A DNA stretch of 64,000 nucleotides, from the NCBI RefSeq assembly GCF_001524445.2, contig NZ_CP013417.1, positions 2,418,001-2,482,000 on the forward strand, written 5' to 3'. Below the pieces are notes generated by a model. The model did not search any database, had not been told where the DNA came from, and saw only the letters and a list, made by a program, of their open reading frames with translations. The position numbers were made by a program, and so were the translations under genes. This DNA comes from Burkholderia savannae. GTDB lineage: Bacteria; Pseudomonadota; Gammaproteobacteria; Burkholderiales; Burkholderiaceae. Of the stretch, positions 50,940 through 60,930 are shown piece after piece; the first letter of the stretch is position 1, and every line of letters begins with the position of its first letter.

Positions 50940-51510
50940 GAGGTCGCTCTTGTCTTACGAATGATTGCGTGCGGCGCTTCCCGGCGCGGTTCGGCGGATG
51001 CGGCCGCGCGCGGCCCTCCCAAACGACGGAGACCGATGGCTCGGGCGTCGGGCGTCGCTCATCATAGATCGCTGGCCGCACTCGAGTCGATTGTTGTGAA
51101 TATGCATATGCGCTGTCCACAAGCGCATGTCACGAACGTTCATGTCGCGAATGCGCACGTCGCGAACGCGCGTGTCGCAAACACGCATGTCGCCTCCTTT
51201 CACGCCGCCCACGCGCGCTTCGCGTCCCCTCGCCGCGCATCCGCCCGCCCTCAGTCAAGCGTTTCGCCAACGCGCCCGTCGCAATCGTCACGCGCCGATT
51301 CGCCTGCGCGCGCCGGACGTTTTCGCTATCATCGGGCGAATGGCGCCGGCAAGCCCGAAGCGGCAAGTCGCGCCCGATCCGTCAGGCTCGAAAGAAAAGC
51401 CGGGCGAACAGGCCGCGGCCGCATCGCCGCGCACCGTTTTGCCCGCCTCCGACCGAGCGGCCCGCCCCGGGCCGTCGACAACCCGCCGCCCGTCCGGCGC
51501 GCGCCATCGC
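50940..51510. other. intergenic stretch with a 15-bp repeat
   Basis: Apart from the repeat at 51126-51194 I see no gene here. Open frames on both strands are repeats translated or GC-driven. A TATCAT-like box near 51329 might be the promoter of the exported protein downstream. Confidence 0.5.
51126..51194. repeat. 15-bp imperfect tandem repeat, about 4.6 copies
   Basis: Units beginning at 51126, 51141, 51156, 51171 and 51186, consensus CATGTCGCGAACGCG with several substitutions. The minus-strand frame through it gives a pentapeptide-like pattern (RVRDV, RIRDM, NVRDM) that I take as a by-product of the repeat. Confidence 0.8.
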
Positions 51511-51954
51511 ATGAACGATTCACTCCGCCTGATTGCCCGACTCCTGATCCCGATCGCAACGCTCGCGAGCGCATCGCCCGCATCCGCCGATTCACTGGCG
51601 CTCGACGCCGCGCTCGGCTGCTCGTCGACGGGCCACGCGTTCGTCGCGCCGCTCGTCGCGAGCGGCGCGATCCGCTCGCAGCCGATGCACGTCGAAGCGA
51701 ACTCGATGAACGCGTTCCGCACGAACCATTCGCTGACTGCCTACGGTTTTCCGGTCTACGTCGTGCTCGGCTATCAGGCGAACGATCCGATCTTCACGCA
51801 CGGCGACGGCACACCGATCGGCGACTGGGCGTACGGCGTCGTCTTGCGGGGCTCGAAGCAGGCGGTGGAGGCGAAGGTGCGCGAGGCGGGCAGCCAGGCG
51901 GTCGTCAAGGATGCGTTTCCGTTTCTGACGGCGATCGTCTGCACGTCGCCGTAA
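51511..51954 (+). CDS. small exported protein of unknown function
   Basis: Protein of 147 residues with a signal peptide (RLIARLLIPIATLASASPAS then ADS as cleavage region) and a mature part of mixed alpha/beta character with two cysteines (ALGCSS near the N-terminus, IVCTSP at the end) that may form a disulfide. No family recognised. An in-frame ATG at 51340 would add a Pro/Ala-rich stretch before the signal peptide and is unlikely. Confidence 0.7.
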   Translation: MNDSLRLIARLLIPIATLASASPASADSLALDAALGCSSTGHAFVAPLVASGAIRSQPMHVEANSMNAFRTNHSLTAYGFPVYVVLGYQANDPIFTHGDGTPIGDWAYGVVLRGSKQAVEAKVREAGSQAVVKDAFPFLTAIVCTSP

Positions 51955-52276
51955 GCATGCCGAAATGCGCGGCCGGCTTGCAGCGCGGCCCGCGCCCGAC
52001 GCCGAGCCACAAAGCCGCGCCGCAAAGCCGAGCATCAAAGCCGCGCCGCAAACATGGCGGCGTCGCCCGCGCCCCCACCCCGTCAAGTTTGCGCGTCGTG
52101 CAAGGCGGCATGCGCTCGCCGAGGTTCGACGCGCGCATCCGCGGCGACATGAGTGAAGTGAACGCCGGCCGCGCGACGGCAACCGACGCCCCGCGCCCCG
52201 CGCCCCGCCGCAGCCTACCGCCGACACGCGCGACGAAACACGCGACGACACGCGCGCCGCGCCGCCGCAACGCGAA
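51955..52276. other. intergenic, nothing recognised
   Basis: A 322-bp gap with short degenerate repeats of AAAGCCGCGCCGCAAA type around 52010-52050. Open frames here overlap each other and lack ribosome sites. Confidence 0.5.
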
Positions 52277-53791
52277 TCACGCGCCCGTATAGACGACGCG
52301 ATACGGAATCCCGACTTTCTCCCACTCGGCCGCCTCTTGGCTGAGGCTGTAGTCGGTGAGCGGATTCTGCTGGACCCACGCGCTCGGCAAGTGCACTTCG
52401 TAGCCGCCCTTTTTCATCTGCGCGATGTTGATGTCGGGCAGCCCGGCGTCGTTCCGACGTCGGCACAGCAGCGCGGCGAGACGCAGGCAGAACAGCAGCG
52501 GCCACTCGACGTCGCGCGCCTGCGACAGCTTGCCGAGCTTGCCCGCGTGGCCCAGCACGAGCGCGGCGAGCCGCGCCTGATCGGTGCGCGAGAAGCCCGG
52601 CATGTCGGCGTTGCTCGCGATGTACGCCGAATGCTTGTGATACGCGCTGTGCGAAATCGACAGCCCGATCTCGTGCAGCGCGGCCGCCCAGCCGAGAAAC
52701 GTGCGGCTTTCGTCGCTTGCCTCGCCTTCGGGCTCGTCGAGCTGATCGTAGAAGCGCGCGGCGAGCACGCCGATGCGCGCCGCCTGCGCGCGATCGACGC
52801 CGTAGCGGCGCATGAAGCCGTCGACCGTCACCGCGCGCATGTCCTCGTGCTGCGTGCGGCCGAGCAGGTCGTACAGCACGCCGAGGCGCAGCGCGCCGTC
52901 CGTCGTGTCGACATAGTCGATGCCGAGCTCCTCGAACGCGGCGAGCATGATCGACAGCCCGCCCGCGAGCACCGGCACGCGATCGGGCTTGAGCGCGACG
53001 AGCTTCAGGCGGTTCACGTTCTCGGCCTTGATGAGCGCGCGCTTCAGGCGCTCGAGGCCGCCGCGCGAGATGCCGTGCGGCACGCCCGCGTCGTTGAAGC
53101 CGTTCGCCTCGACGAGCTCCGCGAGCGCGCGCGCGGTGCCGGACGAGCCGATCGCCTGATCCCACCCCGCCTTCTTGTATTCGCCGGAGATGATCTGGAT
53201 CTCGCGCTTCGCGGCGAGCTCGGCCTGGCGCATCGTGTATTCGTCGACGTTGCCGGCCGGGAAAAACGCGCGGCTGTGGCTCACGCAGCCGATGTAGAGG
53301 CTCTCCATCACGAGCGGCGTGTAATGCTGGCCGATGATGAACTCGGTCGAACCGCCGCCGATGTCGACGACGAGCCGCTTGCCGGCGCTCGCCGGCACCG
53401 AGTGCGCGGCGCCCGCGTAAATGAGGCGCGCCTCCTCGCGGCCCGCGATCACCTCGATCGGGAAACCGAGCGCCGCCTCGGCCTCGGCGAGGAACTCGCC
53501 GGCGTTCTTCGCGACGCGCAGCGTGTTGGTCGCGACCGCGCGCACGTGGTCCGGGTGAAAGTCGCGCAGCCGTTCGCCGAAGCGTTTGAGCGCCTCCCAG
53601 CCGCGCTCCTGCGACGCGCGGTCGAGCATCTTGTCGCGCGACAGGCCCGCCGCGAGCCGCACGGGCTCGCGCAGCGCGTCGACGGGATAGATCTGGCTGC
53701 CGGCGGGCGTCTCCTCGACGCGCCCGACGATGAGCCGGAAGCTGTTCGAACCGAGATCGACGGCAGCCAGTAGATGCGGGGATGTAACCAT
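52277..53791 (-). CDS. ppx: exopolyphosphatase Ppx/GppA family
   Basis: Enzyme of 504 residues that removes phosphates from polyphosphate ends (or converts pppGpp to ppGpp in the GppA branch). The ASKHA nucleotide motifs are visible: AAVDLGSNSFRLIVGRV near the N-terminus and KRLVVDIGGGSTEFIIGQ, followed by the C-terminal HD-like domain (ALHEIGLSISHSAYHKHSAY). The Burkholderia-typical start ATG 53791 follows GGAG. It is read divergently from ppk with 274 bases between the starts, the two opposing enzymes of polyphosphate turnover. Confidence 0.93.
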   Translation of the reverse strand: MVTSPHLLAAVDLGSNSFRLIVGRVEETPAGSQIYPVDALREPVRLAAGLSRDKMLDRASQERGWEALKRFGERLRDFHPDHVRAVATNTLRVAKNAGEFLAEAEAALGFPIEVIAGREEARLIYAGAAHSVPASAGKRLVVDIGGGSTEFIIGQHYTPLVMESLYIGCVSHSRAFFPAGNVDEYTMRQAELAAKREIQIISGEYKKAGWDQAIGSSGTARALAELVEANGFNDAGVPHGISRGGLERLKRALIKAENVNRLKLVALKPDRVPVLAGGLSIMLAAFEELGIDYVDTTDGALRLGVLYDLLGRTQHEDMRAVTVDGFMRRYGVDRAQAARIGVLAARFYDQLDEPEGEASDESRTFLGWAAALHEIGLSISHSAYHKHSAYIASNADMPGFSRTDQARLAALVLGHAGKLGKLSQARDVEWPLLFCLRLAALLCRRRNDAGLPDINIAQMKKGGYEVHLPSAWVQQNPLTDYSLSQEAAEWEKVGIPYRVVYTGA

Positions 53792-53984
53792 CGAGAGGGC
53801 TCCGTACTCGCCTGGCCGCGCAGGCGATGCTGCGCGTACCGAAAGGATCAAAGGCGCCATTTTAAGCGTTGCGCGGCTTCCGGTGTCGGCCGCGAGCCGG
53901 AGGACACCGGCTTTCATTGTATCCAGAGGACGCTTTTATGAAATCCCCGGGTTTCCGGCGTATGATTTGCCGACAAACATCAAA

Positions 53985-54002
53985 CTGTCATCAGCACGTC
54001 AT
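53985..54002 (+). promoter_or_regulatory. Pho box upstream of ppk
   Basis: CTGTCAT, four bases, ACGTCAT: two direct half-sites with the 11-bp period of PhoB binding sites, the first perfect, 63 bases before the ppk ATG. Confidence 0.65.
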
Positions 54003-54065
54003 CGCACCGTGAGAATTTCCGAGCGACCTTTCGAGTCTGCGTCTGACCTTTCGTATTCTCTGCCG

Positions 54066-56126
54066 ATGCCTCTTCGCTATCCGCTTTTGAATCGTGAACT
54101 CGGCATCCTGGGCTTCAACGAGCGCGTGCTTGCCCAAGCCACCGATCCTCACGTCCCCCTTCTCGAACGCCTGCGCTTCATCTGCATCACGAGCAGCAAC
54201 CTCGACGAATTCTTCGAAGTCCGGATGGCCGGGCTCCAGGAGCAGATGCGCGACAATCCGGGCGCGCTCGCGCCCGACGGCATGTCGTTGCAGCACGTGT
54301 ACGACCTCGTCGTCGAGCGCGCGCAGCGTCTCGTGCACCGGCAATACGCGATGCTGCACGAAACGATCCTGCCCGCGCTCGAGCAGGAAGGCATCTATTT
54401 CCACGGCACCGAGACCTGGAGCGACGCGCAGATCGAATGGGCGCGCCGCTACTTCCTCGACGAGCTGCTGCCCGTCCTCACGCCGATCGGCCTCGATCCC
54501 GCGCATCCGTTCCCGCGCGTGCTGAACAAGAGCCTGAACTTCGTGATCGAGCTCGAAGGCCGCGACGCGTTCGGCCGCCAGGCGGTGATGGGCATCGTGC
54601 AGGCGCCGCGCGCGCTGCCGCGCCTCGTGCGGATGCCGCAGGAGCTGTCGGGCTTCCAGCACGGCTTCGTGCTGCTCAGCTCGCTGATGCAGCGCTTCGT
54701 CGGCGAGCTGTTCCCGAAGCTCGTCGTCAAGAACTGCAATCAGTTTCGGATCACGCGCAACAGTGAGCTTTTCGTCGACGAAGACGAAATCACGAACCTG
54801 CGCGTCGCGCTGCAGGGCGAGCTGCCCGCGCGCCACCTCGGCAACGCGGTGCGCCTCGAGGTGTCGGCCGACACGCCGCCGCACCTCGTGCGGCGCCTGC
54901 TCGACGAAAGCGGCCTCTCCGAGAAGGATTGCTATCGCGTCGACGGCCCCGTCAATCTCGTGCGGCTGATGCAGTTGCCCGATCTCGTCGATCTGCCCGA
55001 GCTCAAGTTCACGCCGTTCCTGCCGTCGATCCCGCACGCGGTCGCGAGCGCGCCGTCGATGTTCGATGCGATCGATCGCGGCGACATCCTGCTGCACCAT
55101 CCGTACGAAAGCTTCCAGCCGGTGCTCGAGCTGCTTCAGCAGGCGGCGCAGGACCCGAGCGTCGTCGCGATCAAGCAGACGATCTACCGCACGGGCACCG
55201 ATTCACCGCTGATGGACGCGCTGATGGAAGCCGCGCGCAACGGCAAGGAAGTCACGGTCGTCGTCGAGCTGCTTGCGCGCTTCGACGAGGAGACGAACAT
55301 CAACTGGGCGTCGCAGCTCGAGGCGGTCGGCGCGCACGTCGTGTACGGCGTGGTCGGCCACAAGTGCCACGCGAAGATGATGCTGATCGTGCGCCGCGTG
55401 ACGCACAACGACAAGTCGGCGCTGCGCCGTTACGTGCACCTCGGCACCGGCAACTATCATCCGCGCACCGCGCGCCTCTACACCGACTTCGGGCTGATGA
55501 CGGCCGAACCGTCGCTGTGCGAGGACGTCCACCACGTGTTCCAGCAGTTGACGGGCATCGGCGGCGAACTGAAGCTGCACGAGATGTGGCAGTCGCCGTT
55601 CACGCTGCACCCGCAGCTCATCGAGCACATCCGCGCGGAAACCGAGCACGCGCGCGCCGGCAAGCGGGCGCGGATCGTCGCGAAGATGAACGCGCTCCTC
55701 GAGCCGACCGTGATCGCCGAGCTCTACGAGGCGTCGCAGGCAGGCGTGAAGATCGACTTGATCGTGCGCGGCGTGTGCGCGCTGCAGCCCGGCGTGCCGG
55801 GGCTGTCCGACAACATCACGGTGCGCTCGATCGTCGGGCGCTTTCTCGAGCATCACCGGATCTACTACTTCCACGCGGACGGCGAGGAGCTCGTCTATCT
55901 GTCGAGCGCCGACTGGATGGATCGCAATCTGTTCCGCCGCGTCGAAGTCGCGTTCCCGGTGCGCGAGCGCAAGCTCAAGCGCCGCGTGATCGCCGAGGGG
56001 CTGTCGGTGTTCCTCGTCGACAATCAGTCCGCGTGGCTCATGCAAAGCGACGGCCACTATCGCCGCCGCCGCGCCGGCAAGGCGCCGCGCAACGCGCAGC
56101 TCGGGCTTCTCGCGAAATTCTGCTGA
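54066..56126 (+). CDS. ppk1: polyphosphate kinase 1
   Basis: Membrane-associated enzyme of 686 residues that makes polyphosphate from ATP. It begins LRYPLLNRELGILGFNERVL, contains the PPK N-domain (RFICITSSNLDEFFEVRMAG), the head domain and the two phospholipase-D-like domains with the autophosphorylated histidine in VVGHKCHAKMMLIVRR and the second conserved His block LGTGNYHPRTARLYTDFGLM. Length is standard. The upstream extension to 53730 is antisense to ppx and is not coding. A Pho box upstream suggests control by PhoB, whose gene lies close by. Confidence 0.95.
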   Translation: MPLRYPLLNRELGILGFNERVLAQATDPHVPLLERLRFICITSSNLDEFFEVRMAGLQEQMRDNPGALAPDGMSLQHVYDLVVERAQRLVHRQYAMLHETILPALEQEGIYFHGTETWSDAQIEWARRYFLDELLPVLTPIGLDPAHPFPRVLNKSLNFVIELEGRDAFGRQAVMGIVQAPRALPRLVRMPQELSGFQHGFVLLSSLMQRFVGELFPKLVVKNCNQFRITRNSELFVDEDEITNLRVALQGELPARHLGNAVRLEVSADTPPHLVRRLLDESGLSEKDCYRVDGPVNLVRLMQLPDLVDLPELKFTPFLPSIPHAVASAPSMFDAIDRGDILLHHPYESFQPVLELLQQAAQDPSVVAIKQTIYRTGTDSPLMDALMEAARNGKEVTVVVELLARFDEETNINWASQLEAVGAHVVYGVVGHKCHAKMMLIVRRVTHNDKSALRRYVHLGTGNYHPRTARLYTDFGLMTAEPSLCEDVHHVFQQLTGIGGELKLHEMWQSPFTLHPQLIEHIRAETEHARAGKRARIVAKMNALLEPTVIAELYEASQAGVKIDLIVRGVCALQPGVPGLSDNITVRSIVGRFLEHHRIYYFHADGEELVYLSSADWMDRNLFRRVEVAFPVRERKLKRRVIAEGLSVFLVDNQSAWLMQSDGHYRRRRAGKAPRNAQLGLLAKFC

Positions 56127-56169
56127 ACGGGCGGCGCCGGGCGCGCCGCGCCTTGTGCGGGCGACGCAT

Positions 56170-56196
56170 AAGCGGCGGCCGCGATCGCCGCCGCTA
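56170..56196 (+). terminator. hairpin after ppk
   Basis: AGCGGCGGC/GCCGCCGCT inverted repeat around a CGCGATC-like loop, about 45 bases after the ppk stop. No T-run follows; it may act as a bidirectional transcript end between convergent ppk and phoR. Confidence 0.45.
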
Positions 56197-56335
56197 GGCT
56201 GCGCCGTCTCGCCGTGACGATGCGCTGCGACGATGCGCTACGTTTCGCGCCGAATCGGAAAACCTCAAACAGGAAGCAGCGACGGCCCACGCGCCGCGCA
56301 CGCTTCGAACGCGCGGAGGCGCGCGTCGCCTCGCG

Positions 56336-57646
56336 TCACGCGGCGTGCCGCCGGCTGATCGTTCGATGCGCGGGAAAGCGCGCGGTGAACGTGCTGCCGC
56401 GCCCCTCCTCGCTCTGGATCGCCAGTTGCGCATCGTGCCGTTGCAGCACGTGCTTGACGATCGCGAGCCCGAGCCCCGTGCCGCCCGTGTCGCGCGAGCG
56501 GCTGCGATCGACGCGGTAGAAGCGCTCGGTGAGCCGAGGCAGATCGACGGCCGGGATGCCGAGCCCGCTGTCCGTGACCGAAAACACCGCCTGCGCGCCG
56601 TCGCGCCGCCATTCGACGCGGATCTTCCCGCCCTCCGGCGTATAACGGATCGCGTTCGTCACGAGATTGCCGAGCGCGCTGAAGATCTCGGTCTGCGCGC
56701 CCGTCACCGCGAGCGTCTCGTCCACCTTGAACGTGATTTCGTGATGTCCGTTCGACAGCGTCTGCGCGTCGTCCTTCAGGTGTTCGAGCACCGTGCGCAT
56801 GTCGACCGCGCGATCGGCGGGCGGCTTGCTCTCGCCTTCGAGCTTCGCGAGCACGAGCAGATCGGTGACGATGTGCCGCATCCGCGACGCCTGCTGCTCC
56901 ATCAGCTCGAGATAGCGCGCGCGCTCGTCGTCGGACAGCGGCAGCTCCCGCATCGTCTCGAGAAAGCCCGACAGCACCGTGAGCGGCGTCTTCAGCTCGT
57001 GCGACACGTTCGCGACGAAGTCGCGCCGCATCGCGTCGGTGCGCTCGAGCTCGGTGATGTCCTGCGTGAGCAGCAGCTTGCGATTCTCGCCGTACGGGAA
57101 CACTTGCACGGCGAGCACGTTCTGCCGGTTGCCGCCCATTCCGCGCATCACGAGCGTCTCGTCGTAGTGCTGACCGTTCAGGTAGCGGACGAAGTCGGGA
57201 TGGCGAACGAGATGCGCGATGTGCTGGCGCAGGTCGCGCTTCGCGTCGAGCCCGAAATGCACTTCGGCGATCGCGTTGCACCACTCGATCTGATCGCGGT
57301 CGTCGAGCATCGCGACGCCGTTCGGCGACGCCTGAATGGCCTGGATGAAGCGCGAATGCTGCTGCTCGACCTGGCGCACCTGCCCGTGCCACTGCTTCGC
57401 GAGCTTGTGCAGCCGGTAGTAGATCTCGCCCCAGATGCCGGGCGCGCTCGGCACCTCGCCGTAGACGGGCGCATCGAGCAGGCGCCAGAGGCGCTGCGTG
57501 TGAAACGTGCTGAAGAAGCCCTGCGCGACAAGCATCGCGAGCGCGAAGACGAGCGCCGGCACGGGGCCTGCGATGACGCCGATGATCACGCTGACGAGCG
57601 CGAGCAAGACGAGCGACACCAGAAAGCGCGCCCAGATGATGTTCAT
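56336..57646 (-). CDS. phoR: phosphate regulon sensor histidine kinase PhoR
   Basis: Sensor kinase of 436 residues. Two N-terminal membrane helices (FLVSLVLLALVSVIIGVIAG and ALVFALAMLVAQGFFSTF), a linker, a PAS domain (QASPNGVAMLDDRDQIEWCN), the phospho-acceptor box FVANVSHELKTPLTVLSGFL with His216, and the ATP-binding HATPase_c domain (NLVTNAIRYTPEGGKIRVEW, DSGLGIPAVDLPRLTERFYR, GTGLGLAIVKHVLQRH). It phosphorylates PhoB when phosphate is low, under control of PstSCAB-PhoU. It is the last gene of the operon, 69 bases after phoB. Confidence 0.95.
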   Translation of the reverse strand: MNIIWARFLVSLVLLALVSVIIGVIAGPVPALVFALAMLVAQGFFSTFHTQRLWRLLDAPVYGEVPSAPGIWGEIYYRLHKLAKQWHGQVRQVEQQHSRFIQAIQASPNGVAMLDDRDQIEWCNAIAEVHFGLDAKRDLRQHIAHLVRHPDFVRYLNGQHYDETLVMRGMGGNRQNVLAVQVFPYGENRKLLLTQDITELERTDAMRRDFVANVSHELKTPLTVLSGFLETMRELPLSDDERARYLELMEQQASRMRHIVTDLLVLAKLEGESKPPADRAVDMRTVLEHLKDDAQTLSNGHHEITFKVDETLAVTGAQTEIFSALGNLVTNAIRYTPEGGKIRVEWRRDGAQAVFSVTDSGLGIPAVDLPRLTERFYRVDRSRSRDTGGTGLGLAIVKHVLQRHDAQLAIQSEEGRGSTFTARFPAHRTISRRHAA

Positions 57647-57715
57647 GATTCGGCGCCCGACGAAAGATGAAGACGATGGCTCGCCACGGCGCGCACCCCT
57701 CGCGCCGCGCGGCCG

Positions 57716-58417
57716 TTACGCGTGTTTCGCGAGGCGGTAGCCGCTGCCGCGCACGGTTTCGATCATAGCATCGCAGCCGGCGGGCTTGAGCGCGGCGCGC
57801 AGCCGCTTGATGTGCACGTCGACCGTGCGCTCCTCGACGAATACGTGGTCGCCCCAGACCTGATCGAGCAGTTGCGTGCGGCTGTGGACGCGCTCCGGAT
57901 GCGTCATGAAGAAATGCAGCAGACGGAACTCCGTCGGGCCGAGATCGAGCTTGATCTCGCTGCCTTGCGCATGCGCCGCGACGCGATGCGTCGCCGGATC
58001 GAGCCGCAGCCCGTTGATCGACACCACGTCCTCGGTGAGCTGCGGCGCGCGGCGGCGCAGCACCGCCTTGATCCGCGCCATCAGCTCCTTCGGCGAGAAC
58101 GGCTTCGTCACGTAGTCGTCCGCGCCGATCTCGAGGCCGAGCACCTTGTCCTGCTCGTCGCCGCGCGCGGTGAGCATGATGATCGGAATATGCTTCGTCC
58201 GCTCGTTGTTGCGCAGGTCGCGCGCGAACGCGATGCCGGACTTGCCCGGCAGCATCCAGTCGAGCAGGACGAGGTCGGGCAGCACGTCGCTGATCAGGCT
58301 CTGCGCCTGCTCCGCGTTGTAAGCGCGAATCGGGCAATGTCCCGCGTGCTGCAGGTTCACCGAAATCAATTCGGAAATCGCGGGCTCATCTTCGATGACG
58401 AGAATGTTGCTGGGCAT
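57716..58417 (-). CDS. phoB: phosphate regulon response regulator PhoB
   Basis: OmpR-family regulator of 233 residues: receiver domain with acidic pocket Glu9-Asp10 and phospho-acceptor Asp53 (VLLDWMLPGKSG), Lys in YVTKPFSPKELM, and the winged-helix effector domain (LGPTEFRLLHFFMTHPERVH, VFVEERTVDVHIKRLRAALK). It binds Pho boxes such as those before pstS and ppk here. The ATG at 58417 follows GAGG; a GTG six bases upstream is less likely. Confidence 0.96.
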   Translation of the reverse strand: MPSNILVIEDEPAISELISVNLQHAGHCPIRAYNAEQAQSLISDVLPDLVLLDWMLPGKSGIAFARDLRNNERTKHIPIIMLTARGDEQDKVLGLEIGADDYVTKPFSPKELMARIKAVLRRRAPQLTEDVVSINGLRLDPATHRVAAHAQGSEIKLDLGPTEFRLLHFFMTHPERVHSRTQLLDQVWGDHVFVEERTVDVHIKRLRAALKPAGCDAMIETVRGSGYRLAKHA

Positions 58418-58447
58418 CGGCACCTCGGTCCGTCCTTGTCGACAGGG

Positions 58448-59152
58448 TTAGCTATTGGCTTCGCGATCGAGCATGTCGCGCGGCTGGTGCCGCACGTCGG
58501 TGCCCTTCACGATGTAGATAATGAATTCGGCGATGTTCTTCGCGTGATCGCCGATCCGCTCGATCGCCTTCGCGATGAACAGATAGTCGAGGCCGACCGA
58601 GATCGTCCGCGGATCTTCCTGCATGTACGACACGAGCTTGCGCACGAACGCGCGGAATTCCTGGTCGATCTCCTTGTCGTCCTTGACGATCTGCGCGGCC
58701 GCGACCGTGTCGAGGCGCGCGAACGCGTCGAGCGCGCGGCGCAGGATCGTGACCGCCATGTCGCCCGACACCTTGATCTCGGCGATGTTCACGCCGCGCG
58801 CGGCGGGCTCGTCGACGAGGCGGCGCACGCGCTTGGCGATCTTCTCCGCCTCGTCGCCCGCGCGCTCGAGGTTCGTGATCGTCTTCGAGATCGACATCAA
58901 CAGGCGCAGGTCGCGCGCGGCCGGCTGCCGGCGCGCGATGATGTTGCCGCACTCCTCGTCGATCTCGACTTCCATGTGATTGAGGCGGTCTTCCGCTTCG
59001 ATCACGCGCTCGGCCGCGTTGCGGTCGAACTCGTTCAGCGCGCGCATCGCTTCGGTGATCTGCGCTTCGACGAGGCCGCCCATTTCGAGCACCTTCGACG
59101 ACACCGCATTGAGATCGGCGTCGAACTGGCTCGACAGATGTTTATCCGACAT
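58448..59152 (-). CDS. phoU: phosphate signalling protein PhoU
   Basis: Protein of 234 residues made of two three-helix bundles. The repeated metal-binding motifs are seen in AERVIEAEDRLNHMEVEIDE and, in the second half, DKEIDQEFRAFVRKLVSYMQ. PhoU links PstB transport state to PhoR and keeps the regulon off in high phosphate. It is placed between pstB (20 bases) and phoB (30 bases). Confidence 0.95.
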   Translation of the reverse strand: MSDKHLSSQFDADLNAVSSKVLEMGGLVEAQITEAMRALNEFDRNAAERVIEAEDRLNHMEVEIDEECGNIIARRQPAARDLRLLMSISKTITNLERAGDEAEKIAKRVRRLVDEPAARGVNIAEIKVSGDMAVTILRRALDAFARLDTVAAAQIVKDDKEIDQEFRAFVRKLVSYMQEDPRTISVGLDYLFIAKAIERIGDHAKNIAEFIIYIVKGTDVRHQPRDMLDREANS

Positions 59153-59172
59153 TGTTGCTCTCCGTCATTCGG

Positions 59173-60021
59173 TCAGCCGAAGCGGCCCGTGATGTAGTCT
59201 TCCGTTTCCTTGCGCGCGGGCTTGATGAAGATCTTCTCCGTTTCGCCGAACTCGATCAGCTCACCGAGATACATGTACGCGGTGTAGTCCGAGCAGCGCG
59301 CCGCCTGCTGCATGTTGTGCGTGACGATCACGACCGTGTAGTCGCTCTTCAGCTCCGCGATCAGCTCCTCGATGCGGCCCGTCGAGATCGGATCGAGCGC
59401 CGAGCACGGCTCGTCGAGGAGCAGCACCTCGGGCCGGATCGCGATTCCGCGCGCGATGCAAAGACGCTGCTGCTGGCCGCCCGACAGCCCGTAGCCGCTC
59501 TGGCTCAGCTTGTCCTTCACTTCGTTCCAGAGCGCCGCCTTCGTGAGCGCCCATTCGACGCGATCGTCCATCTCCGAGCGCGTGAGCCGCTCGAACATCT
59601 TCACGCCGAACGCGATGTTGTCGTAGATCGACATCGGGAACGGCGTCGGCTTCTGGAACACCATGCCGACGCGCGCGCGCAACAGCGAGATGTCGAGCTT
59701 CGTCTGAAGCAGGTTCTCGCCGTCCATCAGGATCTCGCCTTCCGCGCGCTGCTCCGGATAGAGCGCGTACATCTTGTTGAACGTGCGCAGGAGCGTCGAC
59801 TTGCCGCAGCCCGACGGGCCGATGAACGCCGTCACCTTCCCCTCGGGAATGCTCAGGTTGATGTTCTTCAGCGCGTGGAACTGGTTGTAGAAGAAATTCA
59901 GGTTCTTGACTTCGATCTTCGCGTTCAGCGGCGCGAGCGGACGCTGCCCCGCCGCCGCGCCGAAGCCGGCCGGCGCCGTCGCGCGTTGGGAAGGATCGAG
60001 GTGGCTTTCTGCCATGTTCAT
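59173..60021 (-). CDS. pstB: phosphate ABC transporter ATP-binding protein PstB
   Basis: ATPase of 282 residues: Walker [19 protein letters not shown]-loop [17 protein letters not shown], signature [16 protein letters not shown], Walker [16 protein letters not shown] and the H-loop [15 protein letters not shown]. An N-terminal extension of about 30 Ala/Pro-rich residues precedes the family core. ATG 60021 or 60015 both possible. Confidence 0.96.
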   Translation of the reverse strand: MNMAESHLDPSQRATAPAGFGAAAGQRPLAPLNAKIEVKNLNFFYNQFHALKNINLSIPEGKVTAFIGPSGCGKSTLLRTFNKMYALYPEQRAEGEILMDGENLLQTKLDISLLRARVGMVFQKPTPFPMSIYDNIAFGVKMFERLTRSEMDDRVEWALTKAALWNEVKDKLSQSGYGLSGGQQQRLCIARGIAIRPEVLLLDEPCSALDPISTGRIEELIAELKSDYTVVIVTHNMQQAARCSDYTAYMYLGELIEFGETEKIFIKPARKETEDYITGRFG

Positions 60022-60036
60022 CGGATTGCTCCGCCG

Positions 60037-60930
60037 TTACTTTTTCGAGAAGACCGAGCGCGCGAGGATGTTGAGTCCCAGCACCCCGAGCGTGATCAGG
60101 AACACGCCCGCCCACGCGAGCGACTGCCATTCCGCGAACGGGCTCATCGCGAACTTGAAGATCGTGACCGGCAGGTTCGCAATCGGCTGATTCATGTCGA
60201 CCGAGAAGAACTGGTTCGACAGCGCGGTGAAGAGAAGCGGCGCCGTTTCGCCGGCGATCCGCGCGACGGCGAGCAGCACGCCCGTGATGATCCCGCCCAC
60301 CGACGCGCGCAGCGTGATCCTCAGGATCATCCGCCACTTCGGCGTGCCGAGCGCGAACGCGGCCTCGCGCAGCGCGTTCGGCACGAGCTTCAGCATGTTC
60401 TCGGTCGTGCGGATCACGATCGGAATCTGCAGCAGCGCGAGCGCGACGACGCCCGCCCAGCCGCTGAAGTGGCCGGCCTTCGCGACGACGAGCGCATACA
60501 CGAACAGGCCGACGACGATCGACGGCGCCGACAGCAGGATGTCGTTGATGAAGCGCATCACGCTCGCAAGCCAGCTCTTCTGGCCGTATTCGGCGAGATA
60601 GACGCCCGCGAGGATGCCGATCGGCGTGCCGACGAACGTCGCGAGCGCGACGAGCATCAGGCTGCCGACGATCGCGTTCGCGAGGCCGCCGCCCGCCGTG
60701 TTCGGCGGCGGCGTCGATTCGGTGAAGAGCGTGAGCGACAAGCCGCCGATCCCGAGATGCAGCGTCGTGTAGAGAATCCAGACGAGCCAGAGCAGGCCGA
60801 ACGCCATCGCGGCGAGCGACGCCGTCAACGCGATCACGTTGGTCGCCTTGCGGCGGCGCTGCAAGCGCGCGCGCATCGCGTCGAGCGCGGCGCCGTCCGG
60901 GCCCGGCATGTTGAGAATCGGCGAGCTCAT
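60037..60930 (-). CDS. pstA: phosphate ABC transporter permease PstA
   Basis: Permease of 297 residues with six hydrophobic helices and the EAA-type loop [20 protein letters not shown] that contacts PstB. The start ATG 60930 overlaps the pstC stop (ATGA). The longer frame upstream is pstC in another frame. Confidence 0.95.
   Translation of the reverse strand: MSSPILNMPGPDGAALDAMRARLQRRRKATNVIALTASLAAMAFGLLWLVWILYTTLHLGIGGLSLTLFTESTPPPNTAGGGLANAIVGSLMLVALATFVGTPIGILAGVYLAEYGQKSWLASVMRFINDILLSAPSIVVGLFVYALVVAKAGHFSGWAGVVALALLQIPIVIRTTENMLKLVPNALREAAFALGTPKWRMILRITLRASVGGIITGVLLAVARIAGETAPLLFTALSNQFFSVDMNQPIANLPVTIFKFAMSPFAEWQSLAWAGVFLITLGVLGLNILARSVFSKK

Noticed and set aside
50955..51212. Pentapeptide-repeat-like protein on the minus strand
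   Set aside because: The apparent RVRDV/RIRDM pattern is just the 15-bp DNA repeat translated; the frame has no ribosome site and a low-quality remainder.
49815..52292. 825-codon plus-strand open frame
   Set aside because: It is antisense to the PAP2 gene and crosses two intergenic gaps; the Arg/Ala-rich composition and lack of a ribosome site mark it as a GC-driven shadow. The same holds for long frames at 4106-6208 (minus), 59152-61224 (plus), 56265-58337 (minus) and 22897-24588 (plus).
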